NCBI RefSeq assembly: GCF_015277875.1
Contig: NZ_CP063814.1
Coordinates: 2,356,001-2,420,000, forward strand
Length of the DNA: 64,000 nucleotides
Origin: Microbacterium luteum
GTDB lineage: Bacteria; Actinomycetota; Actinomycetes; Actinomycetales; Microbacteriaceae
Reading direction: 5' to 3'
This document shows positions 18,778 through 31,540 of this stretch, one piece after another (within the stretch, counting starts at the first letter, position 1; each line of letters starts with the position of its first letter). A model generated the notes under the pieces. That model ran no database searches. It worked only from the letters and a program-made list of their open reading frames with translations, and had not been told where the DNA came from. Position numbers and translations under genes: made by a program.

Positions 18778-20466
18778 TCACGGCCCGGCGGGCGAACCCT
18801 GCTGCGTCGCGAGCACGAGGATCTCGGACGCGGTCTGCTCCCAGTTCGCACCGCGTCGCACGTACAGAAGGCCCTCGTCGGAGCGCAGGCGCACCGTCGC
18901 ATCGGTGTTGGCGCCGGCGACCGAGACCGTTCCGGAGGGCGCCGCTCCGGACACGGCCGCTCCCCCGACCACCTGCTCCACGAGCGTGAGATCGGTGCCG
19001 GACCGGGTGACCGCGGCGACCGTGGTGTCATCGAGCCAGGCGAGCGAGAGGCCGGAACCGGTGATGGGACCGAGTTCGAACGGGTCCGTCAGCCGCAGCG
19101 GCGCCCCGTCGGCGTCGCGGACGATGCCGGCGACCCAGATGCCGGATCGCCCGTTCGAGGACACGATCGCGGCGAGGCGCGCACCGTCGCGCGAGACGGC
19201 GAACGCCGCCAGCTCCGCCGCCTCGGGGAACGCCTCTGAGATCTCCAGCGGCACGCCGTCTTCGCCGGTCGCCTGCAGCGCGCCGGGATTCTGCGCCGGC
19301 ACGCTCCAGACGTACCCGCGCGGATCGATGGTCGGGTCCAGGAGACCCGCTCGCTCGTCGACGAGGAGGACCTCGCCGTCGGCGGTCACCCGCACCACCG
19401 CTCCTCCGGAGGTGCGGACCGCGGCCGCATCCCGGTCCGGGGCGACCTGCACCGCCGCCGCGTCGACCTGCGTCATGGCCGAGGACAGTCCCTCGATCGG
19501 GGTGAGTTCGTCTCCCGAGAGGAAGCCGAATCCTTCCGCAGTGAGCACGAGCGGGCTCGTGGCGACGCGTGTCGAGCGCACCGACACCGTGTCGGCGGAC
19601 AGGGGGGTCGAATCCGCCGTGAGGCGCACGTCGGTCACTCCGGCGGAGGCGAGACTCGCCTGCAGCTGGGTGTAGATGCGGTCGACGCCGTCCTGCTCCA
19701 GGCCCAGGGCCGACGGCGAGAGGTCGATGTCGGCGACGCCGCCGCTGACGGGCACCGACGGCCGCGACAGCGTCACGCTCTCGGGGATCGCGCTGACGAC
19801 CGCCTCGGCGAGCCACGGGCTGGGCGATCCCCCGACAAGGGCGTCGGAGATCCAGGTGGGGGCGTTGATGGTGGGGAACCAGCGCACGTCGGGCACGAGG
19901 TACGTCCAGCTCGGATCGAAATACATCAGCGAATACTCGCCGTACACGTTCGGGAACTGGTCCGTGCCGAGCACGATGCCGTCGGGCGCTTCCGTGATCC
20001 GCCACTCTCCGTCATCGCGCTGCGCGAGGCGGAAATCGAGCATCGTCACTCCGCTGCCACCGGTCTCGTACGCACCCGCGGCGCTCACGGTCGCGTCGGC
20101 CTCGACGGTGAGCGACACCTGATTGGTGGTCGGGTCGGCGTACGTGCGATCGCCGCGATCGTCGATCGTGACACCGGCGGTGGGATCCCACGCCTCGGCG
20201 AGACTGGTCGAGAGGAAGAGCCTCGCCGTCGCCCAGTTGTCGGCCGGACCCGTTCCCGCCTCGATGAACCCCCGCACGATGTCCTCGGGCGAGGCCCCCG
20301 GCTGAGGCCCTTCGGGAAGGTAGAAGAAGTCCGGCGTCGGCGGCTCCTCGCCGGGCTCGATGCCGGGATTGACCGGTCCGGTCATCGGAAGGCCGGAACA
20401 CGCCGCGAGGGCGAAGAGCAGGAGCGCGGCCACGGCCGCCCCGAGGGATCGGGTCATGCGCGTCAC
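18778..20466 (-). CDS. lpqB: LpqB, lipoprotein partner of MtrB
   Basis: 562 residues. A lipoprotein signal peptide ends in the lipobox LAAC with lipidated C23. A GerMN domain (about 185-300) and a beta-propeller-like C-terminal half follow. In mycobacteria LpqB binds the extracellular part of MtrB and tunes MtrA phosphorylation, affecting cell division and envelope integrity. The start ATG overlaps the mtrB stop by 4 bases (ATGA), so translation is coupled. Family and role are secure; the mechanism is known from mycobacteria and assumed here. Confidence 0.95.
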   Translation of the reverse strand: MTRMTRSLGAAVAALLLFALAACSGLPMTGPVNPGIEPGEEPPTPDFFYLPEGPQPGASPEDIVRGFIEAGTGPADNWATARLFLSTSLAEAWDPTAGVTIDDRGDRTYADPTTNQVSLTVEADATVSAAGAYETGGSGVTMLDFRLAQRDDGEWRITEAPDGIVLGTDQFPNVYGEYSLMYFDPSWTYLVPDVRWFPTINAPTWISDALVGGSPSPWLAEAVVSAIPESVTLSRPSVPVSGGVADIDLSPSALGLEQDGVDRIYTQLQASLASAGVTDVRLTADSTPLSADTVSVRSTRVATSPLVLTAEGFGFLSGDELTPIEGLSSAMTQVDAAAVQVAPDRDAAAVRTSGGAVVRVTADGEVLLVDERAGLLDPTIDPRGYVWSVPAQNPGALQATGEDGVPLEISEAFPEAAELAAFAVSRDGARLAAIVSSNGRSGIWVAGIVRDADGAPLRLTDPFELGPITGSGLSLAWLDDTTVAAVTRSGTDLTLVEQVVGGAAVSGAAPSGTVSVAGANTDATVRLRSDEGLLYVRRGANWEQTASEILVLATQQGSPAGP

Positions 20467-22154
20467 GATCGCTCCCCCATCGCATCCGCGCCCGAGGCGA
20501 TCGGCAGGTCGATCGGCTGCGTGAGGCCGAGGGCATCCATCGCCGGCGACTGGTCGTCACCGGCTTCCACGGGAATCGGCGACGAGGTGACGGTCTCACC
20601 GGGCAGCCGCGGCAGCGTGAGCACGAAGTGGGACCCCCGGCCCGGCTCGGACCACACCGCCAGCTCCCCGCCGTGCAGGCGCGCGTCTCCGAGAGCGATC
20701 GACAGCCCGAGCCCCGTGCCGCCGATGGTGCGGGTGCGCGACGGGTCGGCCCGCCAGAAGCGGTCGAACACCCGATCCACGTCTTCGGCGCGCATGCCGA
20801 GCCCGAAGTCCCGAACTCCCAGCGCGACGGCGTGCTGATCGCTGTCGACGGTGACCACGATGGGTCGCCCCTCTCCGTGTTCGATGGCGTTTCCGAGGAA
20901 GTTCCGCACGATCCGGCGCACCCGCCGCGGGTCCATGTCGACCGGGGAATATCCTCCCGGCGCGACCAGCCGCACATCGGATCCGTGCTGGTCGGCGAGC
21001 TGCTGCATCGAGGCGATCACGTCTTCGGCGAGGTGCGCCAGGCTCGTCGGCTCGAGTTCGAGCTGCACCGATCCGGCGTCGTAGCGGCTGATCTCCAGCA
21101 GGTCGGTCAGCAGGGTCTCGAAGCGCTGCACCTGCGCATTCAGCAGCTCGGCTGCCCGCGCGGTGACGGGATCGAACTCGTCCCGCTGGTCGTTGATCAT
21201 GTCGGCGGCGAGGCGGATCGTCGTCAGCGGCGTGCGCAATTCGTGCGAGACGTCGGAGACGAAGCGCTGCTGCACGAGCGACAGGTCGGCGAGCTCCTTG
21301 ATCTGCGACTCGATGCTGTCGGCCATGGCGTTGAAGGACCGCCCGAGCGTCGCCAGCTCGTCTTCGCCGTGCACGTCGAGCCGCACGTTCAGTTCGCCGG
21401 CCGCGAGCTTGGCACTGGTGTCGGCCGCCTCGGCGATCGGCGTGGTGACCGAGCGCAGCACGAACCAGGCGATCCCCCCGATCATCACGAGCAGGAACAC
21501 GCCGACGATCCAGAGCGTCGCCTGCACGAACAGCAGGGTCTCGGATGCGGCGGCGAGGTCGTAGGCGAAGTAGAGCTCGTAGTAGCCGACGGCGGGCATC
21601 TCGAACTGCTGCCCGACGATGATGCCCGGAACCTCTCCTTCGGCGCCGGGAAGCCCCGCGTACTGCCACCACTGCAGGTCGGGGTCGGACTGCACCCGGT
21701 CGCGCAGGGCCGTGGAGATGATGTCCTCGTCGCGCAAGACGCCCGAGGTGAAGTCCTGCGGGGCGATCGAGGACGGCGGCCCCACGCGGAACACCGCGAA
21801 CGAGTCGCTCTCCGACTGCTGTGTCAAGTCGTTCTGCACGCTGTCCATCAGGGTCGACAGCTGCGCGGGGCTCCCCTGCGGCTCGGCCGAGTCGAGGGTG
21901 CGCTGCACCTCCGACGTCGCGCGCCGCGCGTCTTCGAGCACCTGCTGCTGGCGGGACTCCAGGAGATCGGACTGGATGGCCAGGGCCATCCACACGCACG
22001 CGATCACGATCGCGAGCGCCGACAGGGCGAGGGTGAGCACGACCGTGCGGAAGCGCAGCGAGCGGCGCCACAGCACCGTGACGCGGTCGGGCCAGGACCG
22101 CCAGTCGACGATGGTGATGCGGCCCGTCGCCGGAGCCGTGCGCGCCGGGGGCAC
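20463..22154 (-). CDS. mtrB: sensor histidine kinase MtrB
   Basis: 563 residues from a GTG at 22154, chosen because GGAG, overlapping the mtrA stop, lies upstream. Membrane helices at about 37-60 and 208-233 enclose an extracellular sensor domain. HAMP (about 234-285), HisKA with the phospho-acceptor H304 (SDVSHELRTPL) and a HATPase domain (NAIEHGEG, GTGLGLSI) follow. It signals to MtrA to coordinate replication, division and cell-wall hydrolase expression. The 5-base gap to mtrA and 4-base overlap with lpqB indicate one operon. Confidence 0.96.
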   Translation of the reverse strand: MPPARTAPATGRITIVDWRSWPDRVTVLWRRSLRFRTVVLTLALSALAIVIACVWMALAIQSDLLESRQQQVLEDARRATSEVQRTLDSAEPQGSPAQLSTLMDSVQNDLTQQSESDSFAVFRVGPPSSIAPQDFTSGVLRDEDIISTALRDRVQSDPDLQWWQYAGLPGAEGEVPGIIVGQQFEMPAVGYYELYFAYDLAAASETLLFVQATLWIVGVFLLVMIGGIAWFVLRSVTTPIAEAADTSAKLAAGELNVRLDVHGEDELATLGRSFNAMADSIESQIKELADLSLVQQRFVSDVSHELRTPLTTIRLAADMINDQRDEFDPVTARAAELLNAQVQRFETLLTDLLEISRYDAGSVQLELEPTSLAHLAEDVIASMQQLADQHGSDVRLVAPGGYSPVDMDPRRVRRIVRNFLGNAIEHGEGRPIVVTVDSDQHAVALGVRDFGLGMRAEDVDRVFDRFWRADPSRTRTIGGTGLGLSIALGDARLHGGELAVWSEPGRGSHFVLTLPRLPGETVTSSPIPVEAGDDQSPAMDALGLTQPIDLPIASGADAMGERS

Positions 22155-22159
22155 GCGGC

Positions 22160-22840
22160 CTACTCCAGGGCGCCGGCGCGGTAGCCGACGCCGCGCACCG
22201 TCGTGACGATCTTGGGGTTGTCGGGGTCGATCTCGACCTTCGCGCGCAGGCGCTGCACGTGCACGTTCACGAGGCGGGTGTCGGCCTTGTAGTGATATCC
22301 CCACACCTGCTCGAGCAGCATCTCGCGCGAGAACACCTGCTGGGGCTTGGAGGCGAGTGCGACCAGCAGCTCGAACTCCAGCGGGGTCAGCGGGATGGGC
22401 GTCTCGCCGCGTCGCACCTCGTGAGCGGCGACATCCACCGACAGATCGCCGATGCACATGATCTCCGCGCTCGGCTGCGAGGCCGGGCGGAGCCGCGTCT
22501 TGATGCGCGCGACGAGCTCCTTCGGGTTGAAGGGCTTGACCATGTAGTCGTCGGCACCGGACTCGAGGCCCTTGACCACGTCGGCGGTGTCGGTGCGCGC
22601 CGTGAGCATGATGATCGGGACCCCGGATTCGGCGCGCACGCGCGTGCAGACCTCGATGCCGTCCATGCCGGGGAGCATGAGATCGAGGAGTACGAGATCG
22701 GGACGCTCGGCGCGCCACGTCTCGACGGCCTGGGCGCCGTCTGCGCAGAAGACCGTGTCGAAGCCTTCCGTGCGCAGCACGATGCCGATCATCTCGGCCA
22801 GGGCCGTGTCGTCGTCGACCACCAGGATGCGGGAACTCAT
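22160..22840 (-). CDS. mtrA: response regulator MtrA
   Basis: 226 residues: a receiver domain with phospho-acceptor D53 (LLDLMLPGMDG), acidic pocket DDD at 9-11 and a conserved lysine near 103, then an OmpR-type winged helix (about 130-224). MtrA is an essential regulator in actinobacteria that controls peptidoglycan hydrolase and division genes. AAAGGA lies about 9 nt before the ATG. It is the first gene of mtrA-mtrB-lpqB. tmk, which precedes mtrA in mycobacteria, is absent; a GPDPase-domain gene diverges from mtrA instead. Confidence 0.97.
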   Translation of the reverse strand: MSSRILVVDDDTALAEMIGIVLRTEGFDTVFCADGAQAVETWRAERPDLVLLDLMLPGMDGIEVCTRVRAESGVPIIMLTARTDTADVVKGLESGADDYMVKPFNPKELVARIKTRLRPASQPSAEIMCIGDLSVDVAAHEVRRGETPIPLTPLEFELLVALASKPQQVFSREMLLEQVWGYHYKADTRLVNVHVQRLRAKVEIDPDNPKIVTTVRGVGYRAGALE

Positions 22841-23015
22841 CGCGCGTTCGTCCTTTGCTCACCGTGGGGGCGATGCCGGGTCGGCGCTCCCCCGAGCGCT
22901 CCCGCCAGAGTAGTCGAGATGAGCCGTGCATTCGCCGAGCGGCGTGCCGTGAACAGCACGGGTCGCCCGCCGGACCCGTGTGACACGATGGGAGGAGCGT
23001 CTCTCAAGGAGGACC

Positions 23016-24392
23016 GTGACCTCGTATCCCCAGTGGACGCCCGCATCGCGTCCGGGCATCATCCCGCTGCATCCGCTCACGTTCGGCACCATCCTGGGTC
23101 GCTCGTTCGCGGCCCTGCGCCACAATCCCAAGGTGCTGCTCGGCTTCGGCCTGGTCGTGCAGACCGTCGCCTACCTGCTGGTGCTCCTGGGCGTCGGCGG
23201 GGTCGCCGTGCTCACCTTCTCGCGGCTGGACAACGTGCCGGCGTCGAGCGATGCCTTCGAGGCCATCTTCATCGGCTCGACCGCGATCACGGCGATCGTC
23301 GGGTTCGTGCTGGGGCTCGCCGCTGCGGCGCTCGGCGTGATCGTGCAGGCGGTCGTGGTGAGCGAGGTGGCCCACGGCGCCCTCGCCGAGAAGCTGTCGC
23401 TGGGGATGCTGTGGCGCCGCGTCAAGCCCGTGATCTGGCGCGTGATCGGCTACTCGTTCCTGCTCACCCTCGCCGTCTCGGTGCTGATCGCCGTGGTCGT
23501 CGGCGTGCTCGTGCTGATCGGCTTCGCCGCCCTTCCGATCGCGATCGCCCTCGGCGTGCTCGTCGTCCTCGGCGCGATTCCGCTCGCGCTGTGGCTGAGC
23601 GTGAAGCTGCTGCTGGTGCCGTCGGCGATCATCCTCGAGAACGCCGGCATCGGTGCCGCGCTCGCACGCTCGTGGCGGCTGACCCGTGGCCGGTTCTGGC
23701 CGGCACTCGGGGTCATCGTGCTCATCTCCTTCACTTTCGGCGCGATCGCCCAGGTGGTGAGCCTGCCGTTCTCGTTCCTCGGCACCGGGCTGAGCACCCT
23801 CTTCGCCCCCACGGGCGACCCCGGCGTGTCCACGATCGTGACGATCATCGTGACCTCGATCGCGGCGCAGATCCTGACCTTGATCGTGCAGGCGGTGGCG
23901 GTCGTGGTGCAGTCCACGTCGGCGGCGATCATCTACATCGACTGCCGGATGCGGCACGAGGCCCTCGACCTCGATCTGCTCGCCTACGTCGACAAGCGCG
24001 ACGCCGGGGAGCAGGATCTGCCCGACCCGTACCGGATCGGGATCGGACGCGAGGCCCCACCCCGCCCGGCATGGATTGCGCCGCAGCCGTATGCACCGCC
24101 CGCCTACGCACCGCCGGCGTACGCACCGGTGGCCGACGCACGGCCGCCGTACGCCGCACCGGCGACGCCCGCACAGGCGGGGCCCCCGCCGCAGGGCGCC
24201 CCCGCGGCGCATCCGTCCCAGCAGCCGTACGGCCAGCCCGCCCCGGGCGTCGCACCGCCTCCGCCCTACGTCCCCCCGGCCGCGCCGGCTCCCGCCGACG
24301 CCGCCGGCGATGCGCCCAACCCGGGCGCGCCGGGACAGGACCCTGCGGCCGACGACGATGACGGCGCCGCCTCCGGCCCCCGCCCGTCGTGA
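23016..24392 (+). CDS. membrane protein with glycerophosphoryl diester phosphodiesterase membrane domain
   Basis: 458 residues. The GTG at 23016 follows a perfect AAGGAGG. Six or so membrane helices (about 20-315) form a GPDPase_memb-type domain without any catalytic phosphodiesterase domain. The C-terminus (about 350-458) is a disordered, proline/alanine-rich tail with repeated AYAPP units and an acidic stretch. It is the first gene of a tightly overlapping operon with DUF4129, DUF4350, MoxR and DUF58. A similar protein precedes the Rv3690-Rv3693 genes in mycobacteria. Function unknown; probably an envelope complex component. Confidence 0.85.
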   Translation: MTSYPQWTPASRPGIIPLHPLTFGTILGRSFAALRHNPKVLLGFGLVVQTVAYLLVLLGVGGVAVLTFSRLDNVPASSDAFEAIFIGSTAITAIVGFVLGLAAAALGVIVQAVVVSEVAHGALAEKLSLGMLWRRVKPVIWRVIGYSFLLTLAVSVLIAVVVGVLVLIGFAALPIAIALGVLVVLGAIPLALWLSVKLLLVPSAIILENAGIGAALARSWRLTRGRFWPALGVIVLISFTFGAIAQVVSLPFSFLGTGLSTLFAPTGDPGVSTIVTIIVTSIAAQILTLIVQAVAVVVQSTSAAIIYIDCRMRHEALDLDLLAYVDKRDAGEQDLPDPYRIGIGREAPPRPAWIAPQPYAPPAYAPPAYAPVADARPPYAAPATPAQAGPPPQGAPAAHPSQQPYGQPAPGVAPPPPYVPPAAPAPADAAGDAPNPGAPGQDPAADDDDGAASGPRPS

Positions 24393-25069
24393 TCCACGCC
24401 GCCGGCTCCCTCGCGCAGGCCCTCACGGCGGCAGTTCCGCCGTTGACGCCCGACGACGATGAGGCGCGCCGCTGGGCGGAACAGGAGCTGACGAATCCCG
24501 TCTACGCCGAGGCGCAGCCGACGCCGTTCGATCTGTTCGCCCGCGCGGTCGCGGAGTTCCTCGGCGACCTGCTGAACCCGGAGCTTCCGGCGGGTCTCGA
24601 ATCGGTCTTCGCGATCGTCGCCGTCGCGGTGGTCGTCGTGCTGATCATCGTGGCGTTCGTGATCTGGGGCGTGCCCCGCGCGACTCCCCGCGGCACGCCC
24701 GCCTCTGCCGTGCTCTTCGGCGAGGCCGACAGCCGCACGGCCCGCCGGCTGCGCACCGACGCCGAGGAGGCGGCGGCGCGCGGCGCGTGGGACGACGCCG
24801 TGGTGCTGCGCTTCCGCGCCCTGGCACGGAGTCTGACCGAACGGGGCGTCGTGGATGCTCCGCCCGGCGCCACGGTGCACGCCTTTGCGCGGGAGGCCGC
24901 CGTGGCGTTCCCCGGCTTCGCCGCCGCGCTCGAGACCGCAGCCGACGGGTTCGACGACGTGCGGTATCTGCGCCGGCCCGGTACGGCGGAGCTGTACGCG
25001 AGCGTGACCCGCCTCGACGACGAGATCGCCGCATCCCGCCCCGCCGTGCTTCCGGGGGTGCCCGCGTGA
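24389..25069 (+). CDS. DUF4129 membrane protein
   Basis: 226 residues with one strong membrane helix (about 72-94) and a cytoplasmic DUF4129 domain (about 115-215) with the conserved 'DDAVVLRFRALARSLTERG' helix. DUF4129 domains often accompany transglutaminase-like or MoxR/DUF58 genes. The GTG start overlaps the previous stop by 4 bases and its stop overlaps the next start by 4 bases, so stoichiometric translation is likely. Role not known. Confidence 0.85.
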   Translation: MIHAAGSLAQALTAAVPPLTPDDDEARRWAEQELTNPVYAEAQPTPFDLFARAVAEFLGDLLNPELPAGLESVFAIVAVAVVVVLIIVAFVIWGVPRATPRGTPASAVLFGEADSRTARRLRTDAEEAAARGAWDDAVVLRFRALARSLTERGVVDAPPGATVHAFAREAAVAFPGFAAALETAADGFDDVRYLRRPGTAELYASVTRLDDEIAASRPAVLPGVPA

Positions 25070-26252
25070 GCGCACCCGCAGCGACGAACCGACGCGCATC
25101 GGTGAGCTCGTCCTCACCTCCCCGCAGGCGCCGCGCCGCGATCACGTGGGTCGCGATCGCCGCCGGTTTCATCGTCGTCGGGATCGTCGGCTCGCTGCTC
25201 GCCGGCATCGGCGAGCGCGCCGCCCGCGGATCGCTCGACCCCGAATCAGCAGGCCCCGGCGGAACCCGCGCGCTGGCCGAGGTGCTGAGGGACAACGGTG
25301 TCGAGGTGGTGGTGGAGCGCTCATGGCGGAACGCCCGGGATCTGCTCGAGGAACAGGATGCGACCCTGTTCCTGCCCGACGCCCCGAACCTCTCCGACGA
25401 GGCCGTCGAGTCCCTCGTCGAGACCGCAACCGCCACCGTCTTCGGCGACCCCGCATCGCGGGTGCTGCGCGCGTACTTCGACGGCGCCGTGCCCACCGGC
25501 TTCGCCACCGAGACGCTGGCTCCGGCGTGCGCGCTGCCGACGCCCGCGCGGGCCGGAGACGCGACCATCGGCGGATTGTTCAGCGCCGGTGGCGCGCAGG
25601 CGACGTGCTATCCCGACGGAGAGGCATATGGCCTGCTCGGCAGCGGCTCGGTCACGGCCATCGACGCCGACGGCGTCTTCACCAACGACGCCCTGGCTGA
25701 CGAGGGCAACGCGGCGCTCGCGATCGGGCTGCTCGGCGCGCACGAGCGCGTCGTCTGGTACGTCGCGTCGGCCGGCGACACCGACCTGCCGGTCACCGAC
25801 CCGACGCTCGGCGAACTGACCCCGCCGTGGGTCACCCCCGCGATCACCCTGCTCGTGCTTGCCGGCCTGGTCGCGGGCATCTCCCGCGGGCGCCGGTTCG
25901 GACCCCTCGTGGCCGAGCGCCTTCCGGTCACCGTGCGGGCCGGCGAGACCGACGAGGGCCGCGGGCGGCTGTATGCGGCCGCCCACGACGCCCCGCACGC
26001 GGCGGCGCAGCTGCGCCGAGGCGCCGTCCGCCGCCTCGCCGGCATGGTCGGCCTCGGCCCCGGGGACCCCGCCGATCGCGTCGCCGATGCCGTCGCCGAC
26101 CTGCTCGGTGCCGACCGTCGCGCCGTGCGCGGCATCCTGATCCACGACGTTCCGCGCACGGACGGGCAGCTCGTCGAGCTCTCCGACCGCCTGCGCGGCC
26201 TCGAATCCGCCGTGCGCGCACGGCTGCACACCCCTGGCGAAAGGACCCGCAC

Positions 26253-26256
<4 letters not shown>
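25066..26256 (+). CDS. DUF4350 membrane protein
   Basis: 396 residues. A short basic N-terminus, a membrane helix at about 25-47, an external DUF4350 domain (about 60-255, with GTRALAEVLRDNGVEV at its start) and a second helix (about 262-280) lead to a cytoplasmic C-terminal part (about 290-396). The arrangement is like Rv3691. The GTG at 25066 overlaps the preceding stop by 4 bases. It probably forms a membrane complex with the DUF4129 and DUF58 proteins, which MoxR may remodel; this is inference from gene order. Confidence 0.85.
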
Positions 26257-27224
<968 letters not shown>

Positions 27225-27226
27225 CC

Positions 27227-28531
27227 GTGTTCGTCACCTGGCGCCTGTCGCTGCTGGTCGCCGTCGGCGTCGTGCCGGTCGTGGCGGCGTCGGCTCTGGG
27301 CGGCGTCGACGCGTGGGTCGCGGCGGCGCTGTGGGTCATGCTGTGCGCGCTTCTCGCGGTGGTGGATGTGGCCGCCGCCACCTCTCCGCGGGTGCTGCGC
27401 GTCTCCCGCGACGCACCGGCGAAGACCCTGCTCGGTGCGCAGACGTCGGTGCGGCTGCGGATCGCCAACACCGGCTCCCGCCGCATCCGCGGACGGCTGC
27501 GCGATGCGTGGCAGCCGACGGCGGGCGCTCCGGCCGAGCGTCTGCCGCTGGAGATCCCGCCCGGTGAGCGGCGTGACCTCGTGGTGCCGCTTCTCCCCCG
27601 CCGGCGCGGCACGCTCGCGAGCGAGATGGTGGTGGTGCGCTCGCACGGGCCGCTCGGACTCGCCGGACGCCAGCACGCGATCCCGTCGCGGGGCGAGGTT
27701 CGCGTGCTGCCGCCGTTCACCTCTCGGCGCCACCTGCCGTCGCGGCTGGCCCGTCTGCGCGAGCTCGACGGCAACACCAGCATCCAGGTGCGGGGGCAGG
27801 GCACCGAGTTCGACTCGCTGCGGGAGTACGTGCGCGGCGATGACGTGCGCTCGATCGACTGGCGGGCGACCGCGCGTGCCGGCACGACGATGCTCCGCAC
27901 GTGGCGGCCGGAGCGCGATCGGCACGTCGTCATCGTCATCGATACCGGTCGCACGGCAGCGGCGCGTGTCGGCGACGGCACCCGGCTGGACGCCGCGATG
28001 GAGGCGTCGCTCCTGCTCGCGGCGCTCGCGGCCCGGGCGGGCGACCACGTGCACCTGGTGATGTTCGACCGCGTCACCCGCGCACGCGTGACCGGCGTCG
28101 ACGGCCCGGGGCTGCTGGCGACGATGGTCGAGGCGATGGCGGGCGTCGAGGCGCAGCTGATCGACACGGACTGGGACGCCGCGCATGCTCAGGTGCGAGC
28201 CCTCACCAATCGCCCGGCGCTGGTCGTCCTGCTCACCGCGCAGGACGACGTCGACAGCGCGCGGGCGTTCCTCGGCTCGCTGCCCGCACTGACGGCACGC
28301 ACCCGGGTGGTCGTCGGCACGGTCACCGACAGCGCCGGGAACCGACCGGATCGAGAGGACGTCGTCGACGTCTACCGGGCCGCGGCGCGGGAACGCGGCG
28401 CCTTCGAGGCGTCGCGTGTCGCGGAGGCCATCGCCCGTGCCGGGGGCGATGCGATCGCCGACACCCCGGAGGGGCTGCCGCCGCGGATCGCCGACCGCTA
28501 CCTCGCGCTGAAGGCCGCCGGCCGACTGTAG
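27227..28531 (+). CDS. DUF58 protein, MoxR partner
   Basis: 434 residues with two N-terminal membrane helices (about 5-50), a beta-rich middle region and the DUF58 core with GTEFDSLREYVRGDDVRSIDWRATAR (cut here to its position, about residues 197-222), then a VWA-like domain with VIVIDTGRTAAAR near 233. It starts 2 bases after the moxR stop. MoxR-DUF58 pairs are thought to act at the envelope in protein assembly. It is the last gene of the operon; a GC-rich hairpin follows. In mycobacteria Rv3694c/Rv3695 (SpoIIM, RDD) come next; here they are 4 kb away. Confidence 0.9.
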   Translation: MFVTWRLSLLVAVGVVPVVAASALGGVDAWVAAALWVMLCALLAVVDVAAATSPRVLRVSRDAPAKTLLGAQTSVRLRIANTGSRRIRGRLRDAWQPTAGAPAERLPLEIPPGERRDLVVPLLPRRRGTLASEMVVVRSHGPLGLAGRQHAIPSRGEVRVLPPFTSRRHLPSRLARLRELDGNTSIQVRGQGTEFDSLREYVRGDDVRSIDWRATARAGTTMLRTWRPERDRHVVIVIDTGRTAAARVGDGTRLDAAMEASLLLAALAARAGDHVHLVMFDRVTRARVTGVDGPGLLATMVEAMAGVEAQLIDTDWDAAHAQVRALTNRPALVVLLTAQDDVDSARAFLGSLPALTARTRVVVGTVTDSAGNRPDREDVVDVYRAAARERGAFEASRVAEAIARAGGDAIADTPEGLPPRIADRYLALKAAGRL

Positions 28532-28540
28532 GCGCCGGAC

Positions 28541-28574
28541 CCGCACACCAGCAGAGCCCGCACACCAGCAGGGC
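28541..28574 (+). repeat. two tandem copies of a 17-bp unit
   Basis: CCGCACACCAGCAGAGC (28541-28557) is followed at once by CCGCACACCAGCAGGGC (28558-28574), one mismatch apart. They lie between the DUF58 stop and the terminator hairpin, at the left edge of the katG block. Confidence 0.8.
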
Positions 28575-28605
28575 CCGCCGCCGCGCGAAGCGGTGACGGG
28601 CCCTG
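28569..28605. terminator. hairpin between convergent DUF58 and katG genes
   Basis: Perfect 9-bp stem CAGGGCCCG (28569-28577) / CGGGCCCTG (28597-28605). The loop contains a second small stem CCGC/GCGG (28581-28593). No T-run follows, so termination efficiency is uncertain; its position between two stop codons fits a terminator. Confidence 0.55.
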
Positions 28606-28619
28606 GAATCACTCGGGTG

Positions 28620-30983
<2,364 letters not shown>

Positions 30984-31418
30984 TCATGCGGCTGCGGCGG
31001 AGCACGGGGCGCACACACCCCAGAACGTGACTTCGGCGGTGTGCACCGCGAAGCCCCGCGTGTCGGACGGGTGCAGGCACGGCGCTGCGCCGGTCACGCA
31101 GTCGACGTCTTCGACGCGTCCGCACTGGGAGCAGACGAGATGGTGATGGTTGTCACCGACGCGCAGTTCGTAGAGCCCGGCGTGGCCCGCCGGCTCGATC
31201 CGACGCGCGATGCCCGCCTCGACGAAGTCGCCGAGAGCGTTGTAGACGGACTGCTTGCTCGTACCGGGGAGACTCTCGCGCACGCGATCGAAGAGCGGTT
31301 CAGCCGCGATGTGCGCGGCGCCGTGGAGGGCGGAGAACACGGCGCGCCGCGTGTCGGTCACCCGCAGCCCGGCACCGCGCAGGGACGCGTCGACGTCGTG
31401 CGCATCCGGGTTGGTCAT
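30984..31418 (-). CDS. furA: FurA-type ferric/peroxide-responsive repressor
   Basis: 144 residues. A winged helix (about 10-80) is followed by a dimerisation domain with HHH at 91-93 and two CxxC pairs (C96/C99 and C136/C139) for structural zinc. The ATG at 31418 is chosen because AAGG lies about 8 nt upstream; a GTG three codons earlier is possible. It represses the furA-katG operon in actinobacteria and is released by oxidative stress. A clear dyad operator lies 20 bases before the start. Transcribed away from the aquaporin gene. Confidence 0.95.
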   Translation of the reverse strand: MTNPDAHDVDASLRGAGLRVTDTRRAVFSALHGAAHIAAEPLFDRVRESLPGTSKQSVYNALGDFVEAGIARRIEPAGHAGLYELRVGDNHHHLVCSQCGRVEDVDCVTGAAPCLHPSDTRGFAVHTAEVTFWGVCAPCSAAAA

Positions 31419-31437
31419 ACCGCCCACCTTACCGTTC

Positions 31438-31454
31438 TTTTGACATATTCAAAA
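31438..31454 (-). promoter_or_regulatory. Fur-type operator upstream of furA-katG
   Basis: Perfect dyad TTTTGA-N5-TCAAAA (31438-31443 and 31449-31454) with an AT-rich centre, the most A/T-rich spot for hundreds of bases. It is placed where furA autoregulatory sites lie in actinobacteria. Confidence 0.7.
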
Positions 31455-31540
31455 CAACGAGCGGCTGTCGCGCAGGTGGCGCGCTCTGGTCGGCGCCGGG
31501 GCCTGCCAGTACCCTGAGCGCATCGGAAAGGAGGCGCGCG

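Noticed and set aside
24086..24290. Repetitive DNA coding AYAPP-type units, first seen as a possible repeat array
   Set aside because: In-frame proline/alanine-rich tail of the GPDPase-domain protein; units are irregular and without spacers, so not CRISPR or a minisatellite.
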